Below are positions 21,501-33,665 of a DNA stretch of 64,000 bases, one piece after another. This DNA is from Hyalella azteca (Eukaryota; Arthropoda; Malacostraca; Amphipoda; Hyalellidae), in contig NW_025933058.1 in the NCBI RefSeq assembly GCF_000764305.2, forward strand, positions 62,001 to 126,000, in the 5' to 3' direction. The notes beneath the pieces are model-generated. The model was given only the letters and a program-made list of their open reading frames with translations. It made no database searches and was not told the origin of the DNA. The translations under genes and the position numbers were made by a program. The first letter of the stretch is position 1. The number at the start of each line of letters is the position of its first letter.

Positions 21501-24500
21501 TCTAGGGCATTTTTGTCAAATTATTAATGGTTTCTGATTTATTATTGTCTGATTCATAGATGGCTTTTATCCCTGCCTGATTTTCCCTTTGGTGAATTGG
21601 GACCCTAGAGTAATTTATTTTGTAGCAAATATTTACATGAATTTATTTTTGCCCATGATTTTATAATTACCAATAACATAAGTACCGGTATTTTATATGT
21701 GAAAATTCAAGTTAATTCAGCAAGAAACTTCTGATGGGAAAGAAAATTTAACACTTCATATTTTCTCAAACATAATAATGACTTATTAACCTTCCTGGAA
21801 AATTGAACAAAGATACCCACAATCACGACAAAAATTTGCGCGCTTGCTATTTTGGAATATTGGATAGAAGCTTCCTAAATCCTGGATAAATATTATTATT
21901 TTAATGATGAATTTAAAAAATCTTAGGCAAAAAGTTTTTTTCTATCTATCACTATTCGTTACTCCTAGTCTCCATATACCTTTGATTTGATAGTGAGCTA
22001 TTTAATGGTGAACTATTTAGATACTTAATGCATTTTCTTTTCAAATGTCTTAATATGCCTCTTAAATTGATTAGATATAGTCCACGCGTTCATTTAAAAT
22101 TCTCAAAATTTGATTCTTTTAAAATTTTCACATACCCTGACGTGCGTTATTCACGATTCATATCTTTACTTGCTTGAATTACTTATACACATTTCAAACT
22201 ACCTATATTGGATGAAACATGATAAATCAATATACCAACAGTAAATAACAAAATTTGCTCAAATCAGATATATCAGCAATACACTTATCAAATGTTCAAT
22301 GAACCATCATATTCATCAAGTGCTAGCTAGCGGGAAAGTTGGTGAAATGTCGATTGCAAGATTTGATCATCACAGACAGACAGACACGAAAGCGAGCTAA
22401 GAAAAACGTGGTAATAAAAAAAAATGCATCCATATTTGCAAAAAATTCTCACGATTGGACAATACCAACAAAGTTTTTGATATCACACAAAATTATGAGG
22501 TTAACTGTAACTTTTTCAAGGTGTACGTTCACATTGTGCTTCTACGATTACATTCGACATGGCAGTGTCACACATATTTTGTTGCTCATGTCAAGTTTGA
22601 TTTCACAATAAATAGACTTGATACACATTCCACACTGAGATTTAAATTATTGAAAGTTGTTTTAAATTATAAAAACCCATTGATATGATCCAGATTTGAA
22701 TTTTTTCAATTTTTTGCCCTATTATGTTGAATTTATCTTAATAACTTCACTGCAAATTCTAAATGATTTTGTCTGTCATCGCAAGTTTTTGAACGTTTTG
22801 TGTCTTTTAGAAAATGTTTGTTGTTTAAAAGGGGAAACTATTTCATTATATAAAACATAGAGCATGTACCATAACATGCATTAATAATACAATTTAATTT
22901 AATAAAAATTAATTTTTAATTTAAGAAATTTAATCAGATTTTTAATTTAACATTTTTCTAATAGAATTTAATTCTACAGCATGTACCATCTAGTGTATTA
23001 AATAATAAAATTTTATTTAATAAAATTTATTTTTAATTAGGTTTTTTAATTTAATTCTACAGCTTCACCGGAAAAATGAGCATCATAGGAATGAAAGTAA
23101 AACTGTTGTTCATACATCACAAATTGAATGACAATGAATATATTTGATAGGTATTTTATTAATCCTGTTTATATATAAGAACGGAAAAGACGCTTCTATT
23201 TCAGAATGATAATGGAAAAATGTCGCTACTATTTCAGAAACTGTTCTTGAATACACTTGTAAAAACTAAAGTTCTGTAATCAATGGAGTCTTCAAAATGA
23301 CAAAATCGTTGAATTTAAAATTTTTAGCTATACGAGTGAGATCGTCAATCATCATAGGAGCTGTGAGAAAAAATTTGTTGTTTTTGATGTAAAAGAATGT
23401 TTTTAAATTAAAAGAAATGCAATACTTGATTTTTGGAAATACAATGCTAAAATTAATGATCCGTATTAGAATTCAATAGACCTTATGCTTTCAGAATTTA
23501 TTTGAAAAAGTTTGTACCTATTTAGAATTTATAATTTTACAAATTGCATAATGCAATGCACAAATTCAAGATAACCTATGAGCATGAATTCAAGTCTCAT
23601 GAATGGAGAAGATTTTAAAATTTATTGTACGGTACTATCACATAAGCGTGATATAAGCTTTTTGTCCATCCAATGAACAAAGTTTATTTAGGTTCTATTG
23701 GCCATAATGGGTAGAATAATGCGACATATTAGTGGCCAACAATCGATTGGCCATTGGTTGCTTATTTCCAATGATCAGTTGGGTTTCGGGTTGACTTTCG
23801 GCTCTTGATAATGCTGATTAATGGTGTAAAAGTTTCGATGGTAAGAGTTTAAATGCAAAGATTTTTATTTAAATGATAATAAATCAATTTGCAATTGTTT
23901 AATCCCTCTTATGGATATAAATAAACATCATTCGATTTATTTCAAAAGTATTGTATATATGAGCATTAGAATATTTCCTATGAATGAACCAAGTCAAAGT
24001 AACAAAACAATTTGTTTGAATTTTAGATTTATACAAAAATAGTCAGAAACAACATAATTAATCATTCTCTTGCACTAAATATACGAATGATAGTTGATTA
24101 GCTGGACTCGGTTCCCGTTAGATTAGGCACACAGCACAATGATCATCCTGCTAGATTATGCACCGAGAGCGAGAATGAACTATGAAGCTAGTTCAGTTGC
24201 ATGCTTGCTCTCGTGATGTGTAGTTCTGCTTGCCTGAATTGCGTGTTTAGTGTGCATCATGGAAAACTCTGCTTTGCAGCGTAGTTTTAATTACTTTATG
24301 ATTTAGTAAGCGGGTCAACTTAAGAGACAAATCTTCAGGTAAGCAATACTTTTTATAAGTTTTAATTTTAATTGTTGAGTGAAAGGTGCAGGCATGCAAG
24401 TTCCAAGTGATTACTTTATAGAACCTGAGCAAGTAAGCATATGTCGTGTTTTAAGCCTTTAAAAAGTTCATTTTTTGCCTCAAATAACGATCTTGGGTCA

Positions 24501-27500
24501 AAAAAGTGGTCTTGGTAGATCAAAATAATACATGAACCTTCAAAATTAGAATTCCTTCCTGGGCAAGGCAAACAAATTAGCTTGTTACAATGCCATGAAG
24601 CCTGAAGCCTGAACTCTGAAGGCTGGATTGAGCATATTGGCAAAGCAGAGTTTTTAGACTCTCCCAGAGTCTCCCTCCAGTTCCTTTTGGAGTCCTATAA
24701 CTATAAGTAGTAAGTAGACAAGCAAAGTATCATGGATAGGGTAAACGCGGTATATTCCGACACATTAAGGACGCATCGAGAAATGAAAAACTATAAAAAA
24801 ACCGTATGCGTTACATAAGTTCTGTTGCCTTCACGTGACTCTCAAAACACTTCACTACGCGTCAGCAACGATGAAACGTCACAAAATGTTGCCATATTTA
24901 TTAAAAAGCCTTTAGAGTGGAAACCTACCAAATCCCTATATTCCGTCACTGTGTGGCAATATTCGACATGTGGTGAGTCGTATTGCGTCAGCGCTTCAAA
25001 ATCAACTGATACGTAATGCCGACATCCACGTGTTCGAATTTCGTTCGCTGTGTGAGCTGTATTGGGATACAACACGGCTTTGAATTAGAACACTAACGAA
25101 TATTGAACACATACACTTTCAGTCAATTATTTACATATCTTTATCTCTTTCCAGAATTCCAGCTGTGATTGGTTGATGGGATTGTGATTTAGCCCCTTTC
25201 AGCTTTTCAGCTGTGATTGATTAATGGAATTGTAATGTTATCTGCTTTCTAGCTGTGATTGGTTGATGGGGATGCTTTCAACTTTTCAAGACATCTAAAT
25301 AATTCTATAGCAAACCTGAGGTACTATACAATTGAAACAGTTTGGCCACTTTTGATCCACCTTTTCATTTATAGCTAGTCAGTCACCTGGCTGGGCACTG
25401 TTTCAAAGGAAAGCTTTTCACCTTGGGGCTTGGGTGGAAAGCTTTTTCATAAGTGAACTTCGAGTTCCATTCTTAGAATTCCAGCCTGCTTAAAGGATTC
25501 CTAATACATTCACAGACGTATTTAAAAGTCTCAAACCATAATATTCTTCCTATAAAAACAGTTATTCACTATTAGGTAGAGCAAGGTCAACTGTCAAATT
25601 TGACACATTTTTCGATGATCTCACCAGGTGGCATGCATTGTCTCTCTTTGGATCTCCATATTTTCCCACTGGCCAAGACCTAGTGTTTTGGCAGTATTTT
25701 GACGCGCAAATGTATGACGTCACCATTTCAACCATCAACAAACGCATAGAACTAAAACAAAGCTTAATATAAAGGAAAAGCTGGAGAGGTGACGGAATTA
25801 CCTACGATGTCGGAATATACCGCGTTTACCCTACCAGCATTATCATACATAACTAACATAAGAAATTGGTTTAAATCTTGAGTATAGGCTAAATAAGGAA
25901 ATTAAAAATGAACTGATTCTAAAAAATCTCTGGTTAACTTACTATCATGGATTCATGGGCTGGAGCCACTGGACCCAGTCTCAATACTCTATACTCCTAT
26001 AAGTCCCATTGGGACTTGGGCTAATAATTTACTCTTTTAGACTGGTAGGGTAAACGCGGTATATTCCGACACATTAAGGACGCATCGAGAAATGAAAAAC
26101 TATAAAAAAAAACGTATGCGTTACGTAAGTTCTGTTGCCTTCACATGACTCTCAAAACACTTCGCTACGCATCAGCAATGATGAAACGTCACAAAATGTT
26201 GCCATATTTATTAAAAAGCCTTTAGAATGGAAACCTACCAAATCCCTATATTCCATCACTGTGAGGCAATATTCGACACGTGGTGAGTCGTATTGCGTCA
26301 GCGCTTCAAATTTAACTGATACGTATTGCCGACATCCACGTGTTCGAATTCCGTTTGCTGTGTGAGCTGTATTGGGATTAGAGATGAGACGTAAAAAAAA
26401 CACTCATGTTTTTTTTAATAAAAAACAAGTTTTTTTAATAAAAAACATCAGCTTAAAAAAAACATGTTTTTTATTGTTTTTTTTTAGAAAAACATAAATA
26501 GATGCAAATAAATCCATAATCACTTTACCTGAGGGCCACAGGATGATAGGTGACAGGTCTATGCTGTATCTTAAAATTCCTAATATCATTGAATGACAGC
26601 GAAGTCATTTGTATTGCATCATAGCTACTTGCCTATTGCATCATTNATGCATTGTCTCTCTTTGGATCTCAATATTTTCCCACTAGATGGCCAAGACCTA
26701 GTGTTTTTGCAGTATTTTGACACGCAAATGTATGACGTCACCATTTCAACCATCAATGAACGCATGGAACTAAAACAAAGCTTAATATAAAGGAAAAACT
26801 AGAGAAGTGACAGAATTACCTATGATGTCGGAATATACCGCGTTTACCCTAAACCATTCTAATATGGCACAGCCGCACACAGCCTCACAGGCAGGGTGTA
26901 GTAGGCCTAATTCAGATTTCTGACCAAGCATTGCTTTAGCTTTAGCCTAGGTATACTAGGTCACTACTAGTATGGAATATATCTACTTGGCAAGCCGCGA
27001 CTGAATTTTTTGAGCCGTGGTTTTATGGATTTGCCAGCCGTGATTCCATTTCTACGAGCCGTGATTCTATTCCACCGAGCCNAAGAGTCGCCTCGATAAA
27101 CATTGGCTTCATCTGCCTACTCTCTATGCTCCATCATGCCAGAACTAGACACTAACTTTTTTTGCAACCCAGCCGCCCCCGAATTTTGCTAATATTACAA
27201 AGTTAGTATAGTCTCGGAGAGACGAACAGGTCTCTGAGAAAGGCCTCAAGCGTCTAACTTGTCAAGTCAAGTCAAGTCAAGTTAATATACAGTCTGACCG
27301 CTTTGACATGACCGCAACTATGCACGATCTTCAACAAACGTTTTGTTTATTTGTTTACATTACGATGTTTATGTTTTTTCTGCAAGATATTTTTGGCGGA
27401 AACGGTAAAGCAATGCGGATTGTGGAAGTTGAAAATTTTATGAAATGACATGTTTGCGAAGTGCAAACCGCAATTTTTTAATCAAACAAAAATTTATGAC

Positions 27501-27997
27501 ATTCGAGCCGCGAGATTTCATACCTACTGAAATTATATGATATTAGAGCCGCAATATTTCAGACAAAAATAGGACTTTTCCAGACTAGGGTCACTAGTCA
27601 GATTTAATATCAATCATAAGTTCATAACTTCATAAGTCATTGAAACTTTCAATGACTTATGAAGTCATTCAATCCTTTCAATTTGAAAGGATTGAATAGC
27701 TAGCAGTGTGTGTCACAAAAATTGACAAAGACAGTTGCTACGATGCTCCATCCAGAAATTTTCTCATCCCACAGCCACAATCTCACTCCCTACTCAAATT
27801 ACTGGTTTATTCTGGTTAGGCCTAGTCTGTGCCCTTTGAAAGCCTTTGTTAGTTTGTAGTATAAAATGCAGGACTCAGAACATACCTACTACGAGAATAA
27901 TAAGATAATTTAATAAAAACTAATCCAATCCATTGTTTGACAATAAAGCCTATAACATAAATTTCTAATGTATTTAATTACCGGCTCTACCAGACAT
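18492..27997 (-). CDS. TMA7: Translation machinery-associated protein 7 (four exons, complete)
   Basis: This encodes a 64-aa basic protein of the TMA7 (CCDC72) family, a small factor associated with ribosomes in yeast and animals. Exons on the minus strand are 27997–27982, 20827–20772, 18936–18849 and 18526–18492: 195 nt, phases 1, 0 and 1 all matching. Segments in order are MSGRAG, GGKKKPLKAPKKDAKDMDD, EDKAFHQKQKEEAKALKE, KAAKGGPLV and TGGIKKSGKK. These are the family's hallmark Lys-rich start, the FxQKQKEE helix and the conserved GGIKKSGKK end. Length equals the human protein. The first coding exon is only 16 nt and the first intron is 7.15 kb, full of transposons. It is convergent with SLC17 copy B, about 500 bp between stop codons. 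Confidence 0.95.
18849..18936 (-). CDS. TMA7: TMA7 exon 3
   Basis: The exon encodes EDKAFHQKQKEEAKALKE and MATKAAKGGPL. It ends phase 1 at GTAAGC. Read-through past this donor gives an unrelated tail, so the splice to the final exon is required. Confidence 0.95.
20573..20732 (-). mobile_element. Palindromic MITE-like repeat, copy 1
   Basis: This is a member of a roughly 145-bp family. It has AGCGCATTTTCTC inverted ends, a GGACAGAC simple-repeat core, and an outer ACTCACTGCAGTGAGT palindrome. It is reversed relative to the other four copies and lies 39 bp past the TMA7 exon 2 donor. Confidence 0.8.
20772..20827 (-). CDS. TMA7: TMA7 exon 2
   Basis: The acceptor is AATTCCAG and the donor GTAAGT. 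It encodes GKKKPLKAPKKDAKDMDD. A palindromic MITE-like copy begins 39 bp beyond the donor. Confidence 0.95.
22319..22413 (+). repeat. 95-bp dispersed repeat, copy 1
   Basis: Begins AGTGCTAGCTAGCGGGAAAG and ends AAGAAAAACGTGGTA. It is essentially identical to 29171–29265 in the same orientation. A diverged relative of its 3' half lies at about 13606–13649. Confidence 0.85.
24739..25831 (+). mobile_element. TA-flanked DNA transposon, non-autonomous, copy 1
   Basis: A 1093-bp element has 24-bp perfect inverted ends starting GGGTAAACGCGGTATATTCC and is flanked by TA on both sides (24737–24738, 25832–25833). This is the target duplication of Tc1/mariner-type elements. No transposase was recognised inside. 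It lies in TMA7 intron 1. Confidence 0.85.
26048..26849 (+). mobile_element. TA-flanked DNA transposon, non-autonomous, copy 2
   Basis: An 802-bp relative of the 24739–25831 element has the same ends, TA flanks and orientation, only 214 bp after copy 1. Its middle is replaced by an A/T-rich, partly palindromic stretch, and an N occurs at 26646. The outer 250–300 bp match copy 1 closely. Confidence 0.85.
27628..27697. repeat. Two adjacent near-perfect palindromes
   Basis: 27628–27664 is a 37-bp palindrome with 18-bp arms (CTTCATAAGTCATTGAAA) around one base. 27667–27697 is a 31-bp palindrome with 15-bp arms (ATTCAATCCTTTCAA) around one base. They lie about 290 bp upstream of the TMA7 exon 1 donor, inside intron 1. 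Confidence 0.9.
27982..27997 (-). CDS. TMA7: TMA7 exon 1 (start codon)
   Basis: Sixteen coding bases, ATG TCT GGT AGA GCC G, followed by GTAATT. MSGR-x-G is the invariant family N-terminus, and the phase 1 end fits exon 2. Untranslated sequence continues toward higher coordinates. Confidence 0.88.
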
Positions 27998-30900
27998 CTT
28001 GAACTCGGCGTTGGATTGCTTCTATTCTCTACCAAACTTCGAAGTTTAAACGCGTGATCTCGAATGCGCCCGATACAAATCTTTCTTGTGCGTTGACGTA
28101 ATTTCTTAGAGCGCAACATAAATTACCTTAAAAATAAGCATATTGAATGTCATATTAGTAATATGGCGCATGATAGATGCACATTAATATGCTTTAGATT
28201 ATGAAAGGAACAAATTTCATGCATGAGCATAATTTGCCTAAAGCTTGGTATATATTATGAATGGTGGAAGAATTATTGTTACAATTGCAACTTCAGCTCG
28301 GCATGTTATAAAATTTCACTTACGTGTACGATAACTGTCGAGATGTACACGAATGACTAAAGAAGCATAAAACATTGTAACAACTTTCGTAAAGCCAACT
28401 CGATTTGAGGCCGCTCCATTTTTCCAATACCTTCTATAAGGTTTCGCATCAGTGCCTACTCATTAAGCTATACTACAACTCCAATTCTATTATAATTAGT
28501 TTCATGACTGTAAGTGATAGAAGCCTTCCCAAGCAGCTGGTCTCTGTCAATGCTGTGCTATGATGGTTTCTGCGACAGGAATAAGAGATGTAGCTATTTT
28601 TAACTTCCTGTCCGATTGATCGCACCCAGCACGTAGTTATGGATAATGAATCGCATCGCCTTATTCGACTCAAGAGTAATCTGAGCATGGGTTTACAGGA
28701 ACTACCTTCTTCTTGATGTAAATAAACCATCTGGATGACAAAATCCTAGCCAAAGTTTGACTTAGTGAACATTATTTTGTGATTGAACTTTACTCTGGCA
28801 TCAGAAGTACACAAGACGCTGCTCGCCTGCATCATGATCTCAACAAGATTTGGGCTGGGCAATGTACATATTATGACCACGGTGAAACGGTAATTCGTAA
28901 TGTATCACCTCCTCTCCGCTACCCGAAAGAGATTTAGTATTCTTTACAGCGGGTTACCTGTCAAAACTAACCCTTGAGCTTGATTTTGATGGGAAATAAA
29001 ATGTATAAAAAAAAATTTTAAAGACCACGTTTTTCATGTGGACTCAAAAGTAGAAAATAATTTTACGGCAGCTACTGATCTCTGTTTGCAAATAAATACG
29101 CCTGAAAACGTGCAACAAATTATTGATTATTGTATTGTTATCGGAAGATGAGCTTCCCTAAAAGTTTCAGAGTGCTAGCTAGCGGGAAAGTTGGTGAAAT
29201 GTCGATTGCAAGATTTGATCATCACAGACAGACAGACACGAAAGCGAGCTAAGAAAAACGTGGTAAAAACGATTGTGGTCGAATTTTTATTTTTTTTAAG
29301 GGGCATTTTTAATTGCAGGTGGAATATATTTTCAGCGGGATACTGCCCCAACTTTGAAATGAGCGTTTATAGCAATCATTTCCAAATCCATTAGTAGTAC
29401 TGTATCTATCAATTTTAATGAGACTTGATAGGAAAAATTGTTGGAGCTGATTTCTGATTCCACTCAGTACCGCTTATGCAATGATTGAATTCTGGATTTT
29501 AGCAGACTCGTGTCACCGTCTGTGCAATGAGCTCCTATCCCTACTCGTCTTTCCCACATCGTCTCTCTCAGAGATAAACTCCTCATCTCTGAAACCAAGG
29601 TTCAGCTCTCAGTTCAACGTAATAATCTCAACAAGATTTAAGCCGGGCAATGTACATATTATATAGCTTGCGTTAGTAATCACAGTTGCGGGCCAGCAAC
29701 CAAGTTTCGAGTAGTTGGATTGCGCATTGCGGACTCGTTGAAATTGAGTATATCTGTGTTCATCCCGAGACTACGAAAGAAACGCTTTCATTATCTATCT
29801 ACTGCAGTTCACTTTTTGTATTCAATTGAAATGATCAAGGTGCAATAGCCTTTTTATTTTCAAACACTTGCTCTTCCATCATTTGAATCGCGCGATTTTG
29901 ATTCAGTTTACAATTTTATGTGTTCAGTGTGTTGAAAATTTATGTCTCATGGGTAATTTATTATATACGGCACCATTGGACTGTTGGGGCGTGGAAATTT
30001 CTAATGGTGTGAGAATGGTATTAAAACAAAAAATATATATTGTAGTAGAGACTGTTCTAAGTTTATTAGCAATTTCGTTCATAGTAACTATCGTACAATG
30101 ACTATAATGTGTCATAAAATTTTCAGAATTAACTAATGTGCATTCTATCCGCTACCATGGCTTATACTTATTCTCTAAAAGTAAAGAAAACAATCAAACA
30201 GAACCAGAACTAGGTCAGCCTATGCCACATGGAGAATGTGTAGCGCCTCTACTTTAAACTATAAGCAAATATATTTCATCATAAATGTTAATCACCTATT
30301 GCATTTGAATGTTTACCTTCATATCGGCTATTTTTAGAGCCTGTATTTGCAGTTACCTTCATCCGTAAATTAATGTTATTTATATTATTTCCTTGATGTT
30401 ATCATGGTCATTCGAGTTAGAGCTTTACGTTTGAAATAAATTTGGCAATATTATTATGTGTGACGCGAGGAAAGACAAGGCGCAGATATACTCACTTATT
30501 TCTATCAGTAAGGAAGTTTTATTGGTCATTGAAATCTAGCGTTGAATATGTGTTTTTATTTTTTCAAAAAGATCCCTCAAATAAAAAACTCCTTTAACGG
30601 CAACTGTGACCGTAAAACAGTGACCGCTAGAATGCTGAAGCGGTCCACCTACCAGCCGACACATTAGAGGTAGGTAGTGGTTTTCATATATTTTTTCGTG
30701 TAAATCACAAAGTTTTTTATTATGTTTCTTATGGACTTAATATAATAAATGAGGAAATCAAAACACAATCTCAAGTTAAATTATGAAACGCATCGAAAAT
30801 TATGTATGTTTGTACGCTCTTCTAATGCTCTACTATTTGATATCGAAACCATTAGAAAGTTACCAGGTTAATTAGCTTGTTAAAGTTGCCTTCCTTCAGC

Positions 30901-31048
30901 AAAAAAAAAAAGAAAAAAATCGGCTGCCCGAACTTAATTCGAGAGTGCTAAATGATTTATATTACATGTCTCGTTATACGAGCCGAGTAACATATAAATA
31001 TTGTACATTAAAACTAAGTAAGGCTGGCCTCATCATCACTTTGTCTAT
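27998..31048. other. Between TMA7 and the lectin gene
   Basis: AT-rich sequence containing the TMA7 promoter side (not resolved) and the second 95-bp repeat copy. A short direct duplication (ATCTCAACAAGATTT followed by GGGCAATGTACATATTA-like sequence) occurs near 28838 and 29627. No gene was recognised. Confidence 0.5.
29171..29265 (+). repeat. 95-bp dispersed repeat, copy 2
   Basis: Essentially identical to 22319–22413, same orientation. The two copies flank TMA7 exon 1. Confidence 0.85.
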
Positions 31049-31266
31049 TCAATTTAATGTCATCCTACATATTCCGTTTTTTAGCGTTGCGCAGGCAGCA
31101 TCCACGAGGTTTACAGAAGTCGCGTAAAGGATCGTAGTGTAGGACGTGTGAGCGCAATCGTAGATCGAAGGATGTCCGAAACTCCATGCCGTGGGTGATA
31201 CAAAGCTTCCATCCAACCAACGCCAGACTAAATTGGTCTTTGTGGCGCCGACCCACATGTTATCAG
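31049..31266 (-). CDS. C-type lectin exon 3 (second half, stop codon)
   Basis: The acceptor TTATTTCTGCAG joins in phase to DNMWVGATKTNLVWRWLDG and the remaining cysteines, ending at TGA 31051–31049. Confidence 0.9.
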
Positions 31267-32427
31267 CTGCAGAAATAAACTTTTTGTAATATGCACATTT
31301 ACTCCTTGTAATACAAGTAATTTATATTGCTACAACTACTTCAAGGTGGATGTTTCCAAAAAATGTGCACAAGAAGCGTGGCATAAGTCAGCGTATTGAC
31401 GGAATGGTCGAAAGTTGCTTTTACCAAAACTTTTTCAAATTTTAAAGACCGACTTTTTGACACACGATGTGACGATATACATGGCATGTTTTCGAGCCAA
31501 AACTCTTATAAGTATTCAAGTCGTTAGTAAGTGGCCTGAACCATTACATATTAAAAAAATATAACTCCTTACTCACTGCAGTGAGTGACAGAGAGCGCAT
31601 TTTCTCGTCGACAAAACATGAAGTCACGGACGGACAGACGGACATGGCGAGCACAATAGTGCATTTTTTCCATAAATGAGAAAATGCGCTAAAAATGAAA
31701 TAATATTTGAACTAATGTTTTACTTTACCAGACGGTTGATCGTTTGCCAGAAAGCTGATAATTCCGAACGTCGGATAATACAGATCAGCTCCGAGGAACT
31801 GGCATTGCTGACGCGCGTTGCCCCATGTAGTCTTGTTGGGGGTGAGGTAGAGACAGCCGGCGCTGCCCAGGGTGAACGGACTAGTGCAAATGTTCGGGGC
31901 ACTTGTAGTTGTAGACGATGTGACTGAATGGCAATTAGAATTAAATTAATACATTATTTAGTCCCTTAGAAATTCATGAGATAAACTAAGTAATCTATTG
32001 TAAACAAAATGTAGGTAGGTATAATAAGACTTTGTGGCATGTAGGTTCTTAGTCAGAATAAATATCTTCAAATCTATTTACCTTGCACTTCTGCAACCGT
32101 GTTTTCCTTGCGAACTTTACATGGCGTTTTGCCTCCGCTGATGTTGGCAACCACGTTCCCTAGAGTTAGTGAATCAGCGTCCCAGAGCTTGCATGTAGCG
32201 TCCCGAGAGTAGCACGCCAATTTCACACTCAAATTAACATTCGCGATGGCGATGCATTGGAAAAACGAAGGAACCTCGTACGATGACCTGGCGATGGAGG
32301 TGGACGATTGCAAAGCCTGTTGATCCGCCGAGCAGGAAACCCACGTCTCGGTGACAATCGTGGAGTTGATTCCAAAAAACAACACGAAAGACGTGAGAAA
32401 ATATAAGAAAAGTTTACAGATGTACAT
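31049..32427 (-). CDS. Secreted C-type lectin (three exons, complete)
   Basis: This encodes a 252-aa protein. Minus-strand exons are 32427–32082, 31923–31729 and 31266–31049 (759 nt), each intron in phase 1. Residues 1–22 are a signal peptide (MYICKLFLYFLTSFVLFFGI). The next roughly 90 residues carry a Cys-containing segment (FFQCIAIANVNLSVKLACY then TCKLW) resembling PAN/apple-like modules. A Ser/Thr linker leads to a C-type lectin fold from about residue 128: CTSPFTLGSAGCLYL, WGNARQQCQFLGADL, MWVGATKTNLVWRWLDG, ending GICRMTLN. The usual calcium/sugar triplets (EPN or QPD, and WND) are not evident, so sugar binding may be atypical. Likely extracellular, possibly in immune recognition (inference). 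Other genes near it are unrelated. Confidence 0.9.
31553..31695 (+). mobile_element. Palindromic MITE-like repeat, copy 2
   Basis: Same family as 20573–20732. Inverted AGCGCATTTTCTC arms surround a short GGACAGACGGAC core. It lies in lectin intron 2, close to the exon 2 donor. Confidence 0.8.
31729..31923 (-). CDS. C-type lectin exon 2 (first half of lectin fold)
   Basis: The acceptor CCATTCAG is followed by a short Ser/Thr linker and CTSPFTLGSAGCLYL through GIISFLANDQPS. It ends phase 1 at GTAAAG. A MITE-like copy begins 33 bp beyond the exon end. Confidence 0.9.
32082..32427 (-). CDS. C-type lectin exon 1 (signal peptide and N-terminal module)
   Basis: The ATG at 32427 begins a strong hydrophobic signal peptide. 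It contains N-glycosylation sequons (NST, NLS, NIS) and several cysteines. It ends phase 1 at GTAAAT. Confidence 0.88.
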
Positions 32428-33047
32428 TTTTTCTCATTTCAAATAGAAATTAACAACTACTTTGTTAAACAAACGTTAGACAAGCCCGGACTCTACAGAT
32501 TTTCGAATGCTGTCGGTCACATTCACTCACGTTAATTTATACGGAAAATGGCAATTCATCTTGTGGGCGTCGCCATGTACAGAATTTCACACACATTAAT
32601 AAATCGAAGCCTGAAATTAAACCTGCGTGAGCTGTAGAAGATTGAACAATTTGTTATGGTGCGACGTACGACTGAGCGGCGCAAGTGTACCGTGAACAAC
32701 TTTAATTCTATATCGTTTATTCAACTACAAATACTAATTTAATATGCATGGTATTGAGAAATGACGTTAAATGAGTGTTTGCTAGCGAATAATTTGCATG
32801 ACTGTATTATCTCCATTTGCAATGAATGCATTTTTTATATTTTGGTTGATAAATCGATAGCAAATTATTGAAAGATTCCCTATGGATTTATTTAGCCTTC
32901 TCTGTGAACCCCCCCGGTGACCGACGCTGGTTTCGACATCACTGTAACTTGTCACGCTCGCGTGAGGCTCGCAGTGGAACAGAATTGGGTTCCAAAGTCA
33001 CATTAATTCAGGTTGTCACACCAACTGCCTCCAGCTTCAATCTCTAC

Positions 33048-33188
33048 ACACACTCGAGTTGAACTCATATTCACACTCGAGTTGAACTCATATTCACACT
33101 CGAGTTGAACTCATATTCACACTCGAGTTGAACTCATATTCACAGTCGAGTTGAACTCACTTCAATCTCTACTCATACTCGAGTTGAA
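33048..33188. repeat. 23-bp minisatellite
   Basis: About six tandem units of CACTCGAGTTGAACTCATAT plus three bases, almost identical, with the last unit diverged. Confidence 0.9.
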
Positions 33189-33554
33189 ATATACTACGGC
33201 TCCAAAGAATGCATTATTCGGAGGCAGGCGGGAGGGAAATTGAAAAATGTTGTGTATCAGGCGGACTTCATTTAATTCAACGGACAATAAAAATATTTAA
33301 GCAACTGTAACAACATAGTATGCGGTAAGTTTTATTCTAAGGTCTATAATCGAATGCTGGTACATCTGATTCTCACAGGCATTACGCATGAGACATTGCA
33401 TGGGTGGTCCAAACTAAATATGAATCCGTGAAGACATACAATTTTTCAGACGTACAGTAAAAATTATGTTTATCTAAAGCATTAACATTACGATACGTTA
33501 AAATTGGAAGTTTCGAAAACTTATATGGTATTAATTACACGAATCAAGAAATTC

Positions 33555-33665
33555 AGCCTTTAGATAAATGATATAATCATAAATAATGGTATAATCATAA
33601 ATAACTGATCTAATCATAAATAAATAACATAATCATAAATAAAAAATACAATCATATATAAATGA
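33555..33665. repeat. AT-rich tandem repeat around ATAATCATAAATAA
   Basis: About five loose units of 20–24 bp. Confidence 0.75.
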
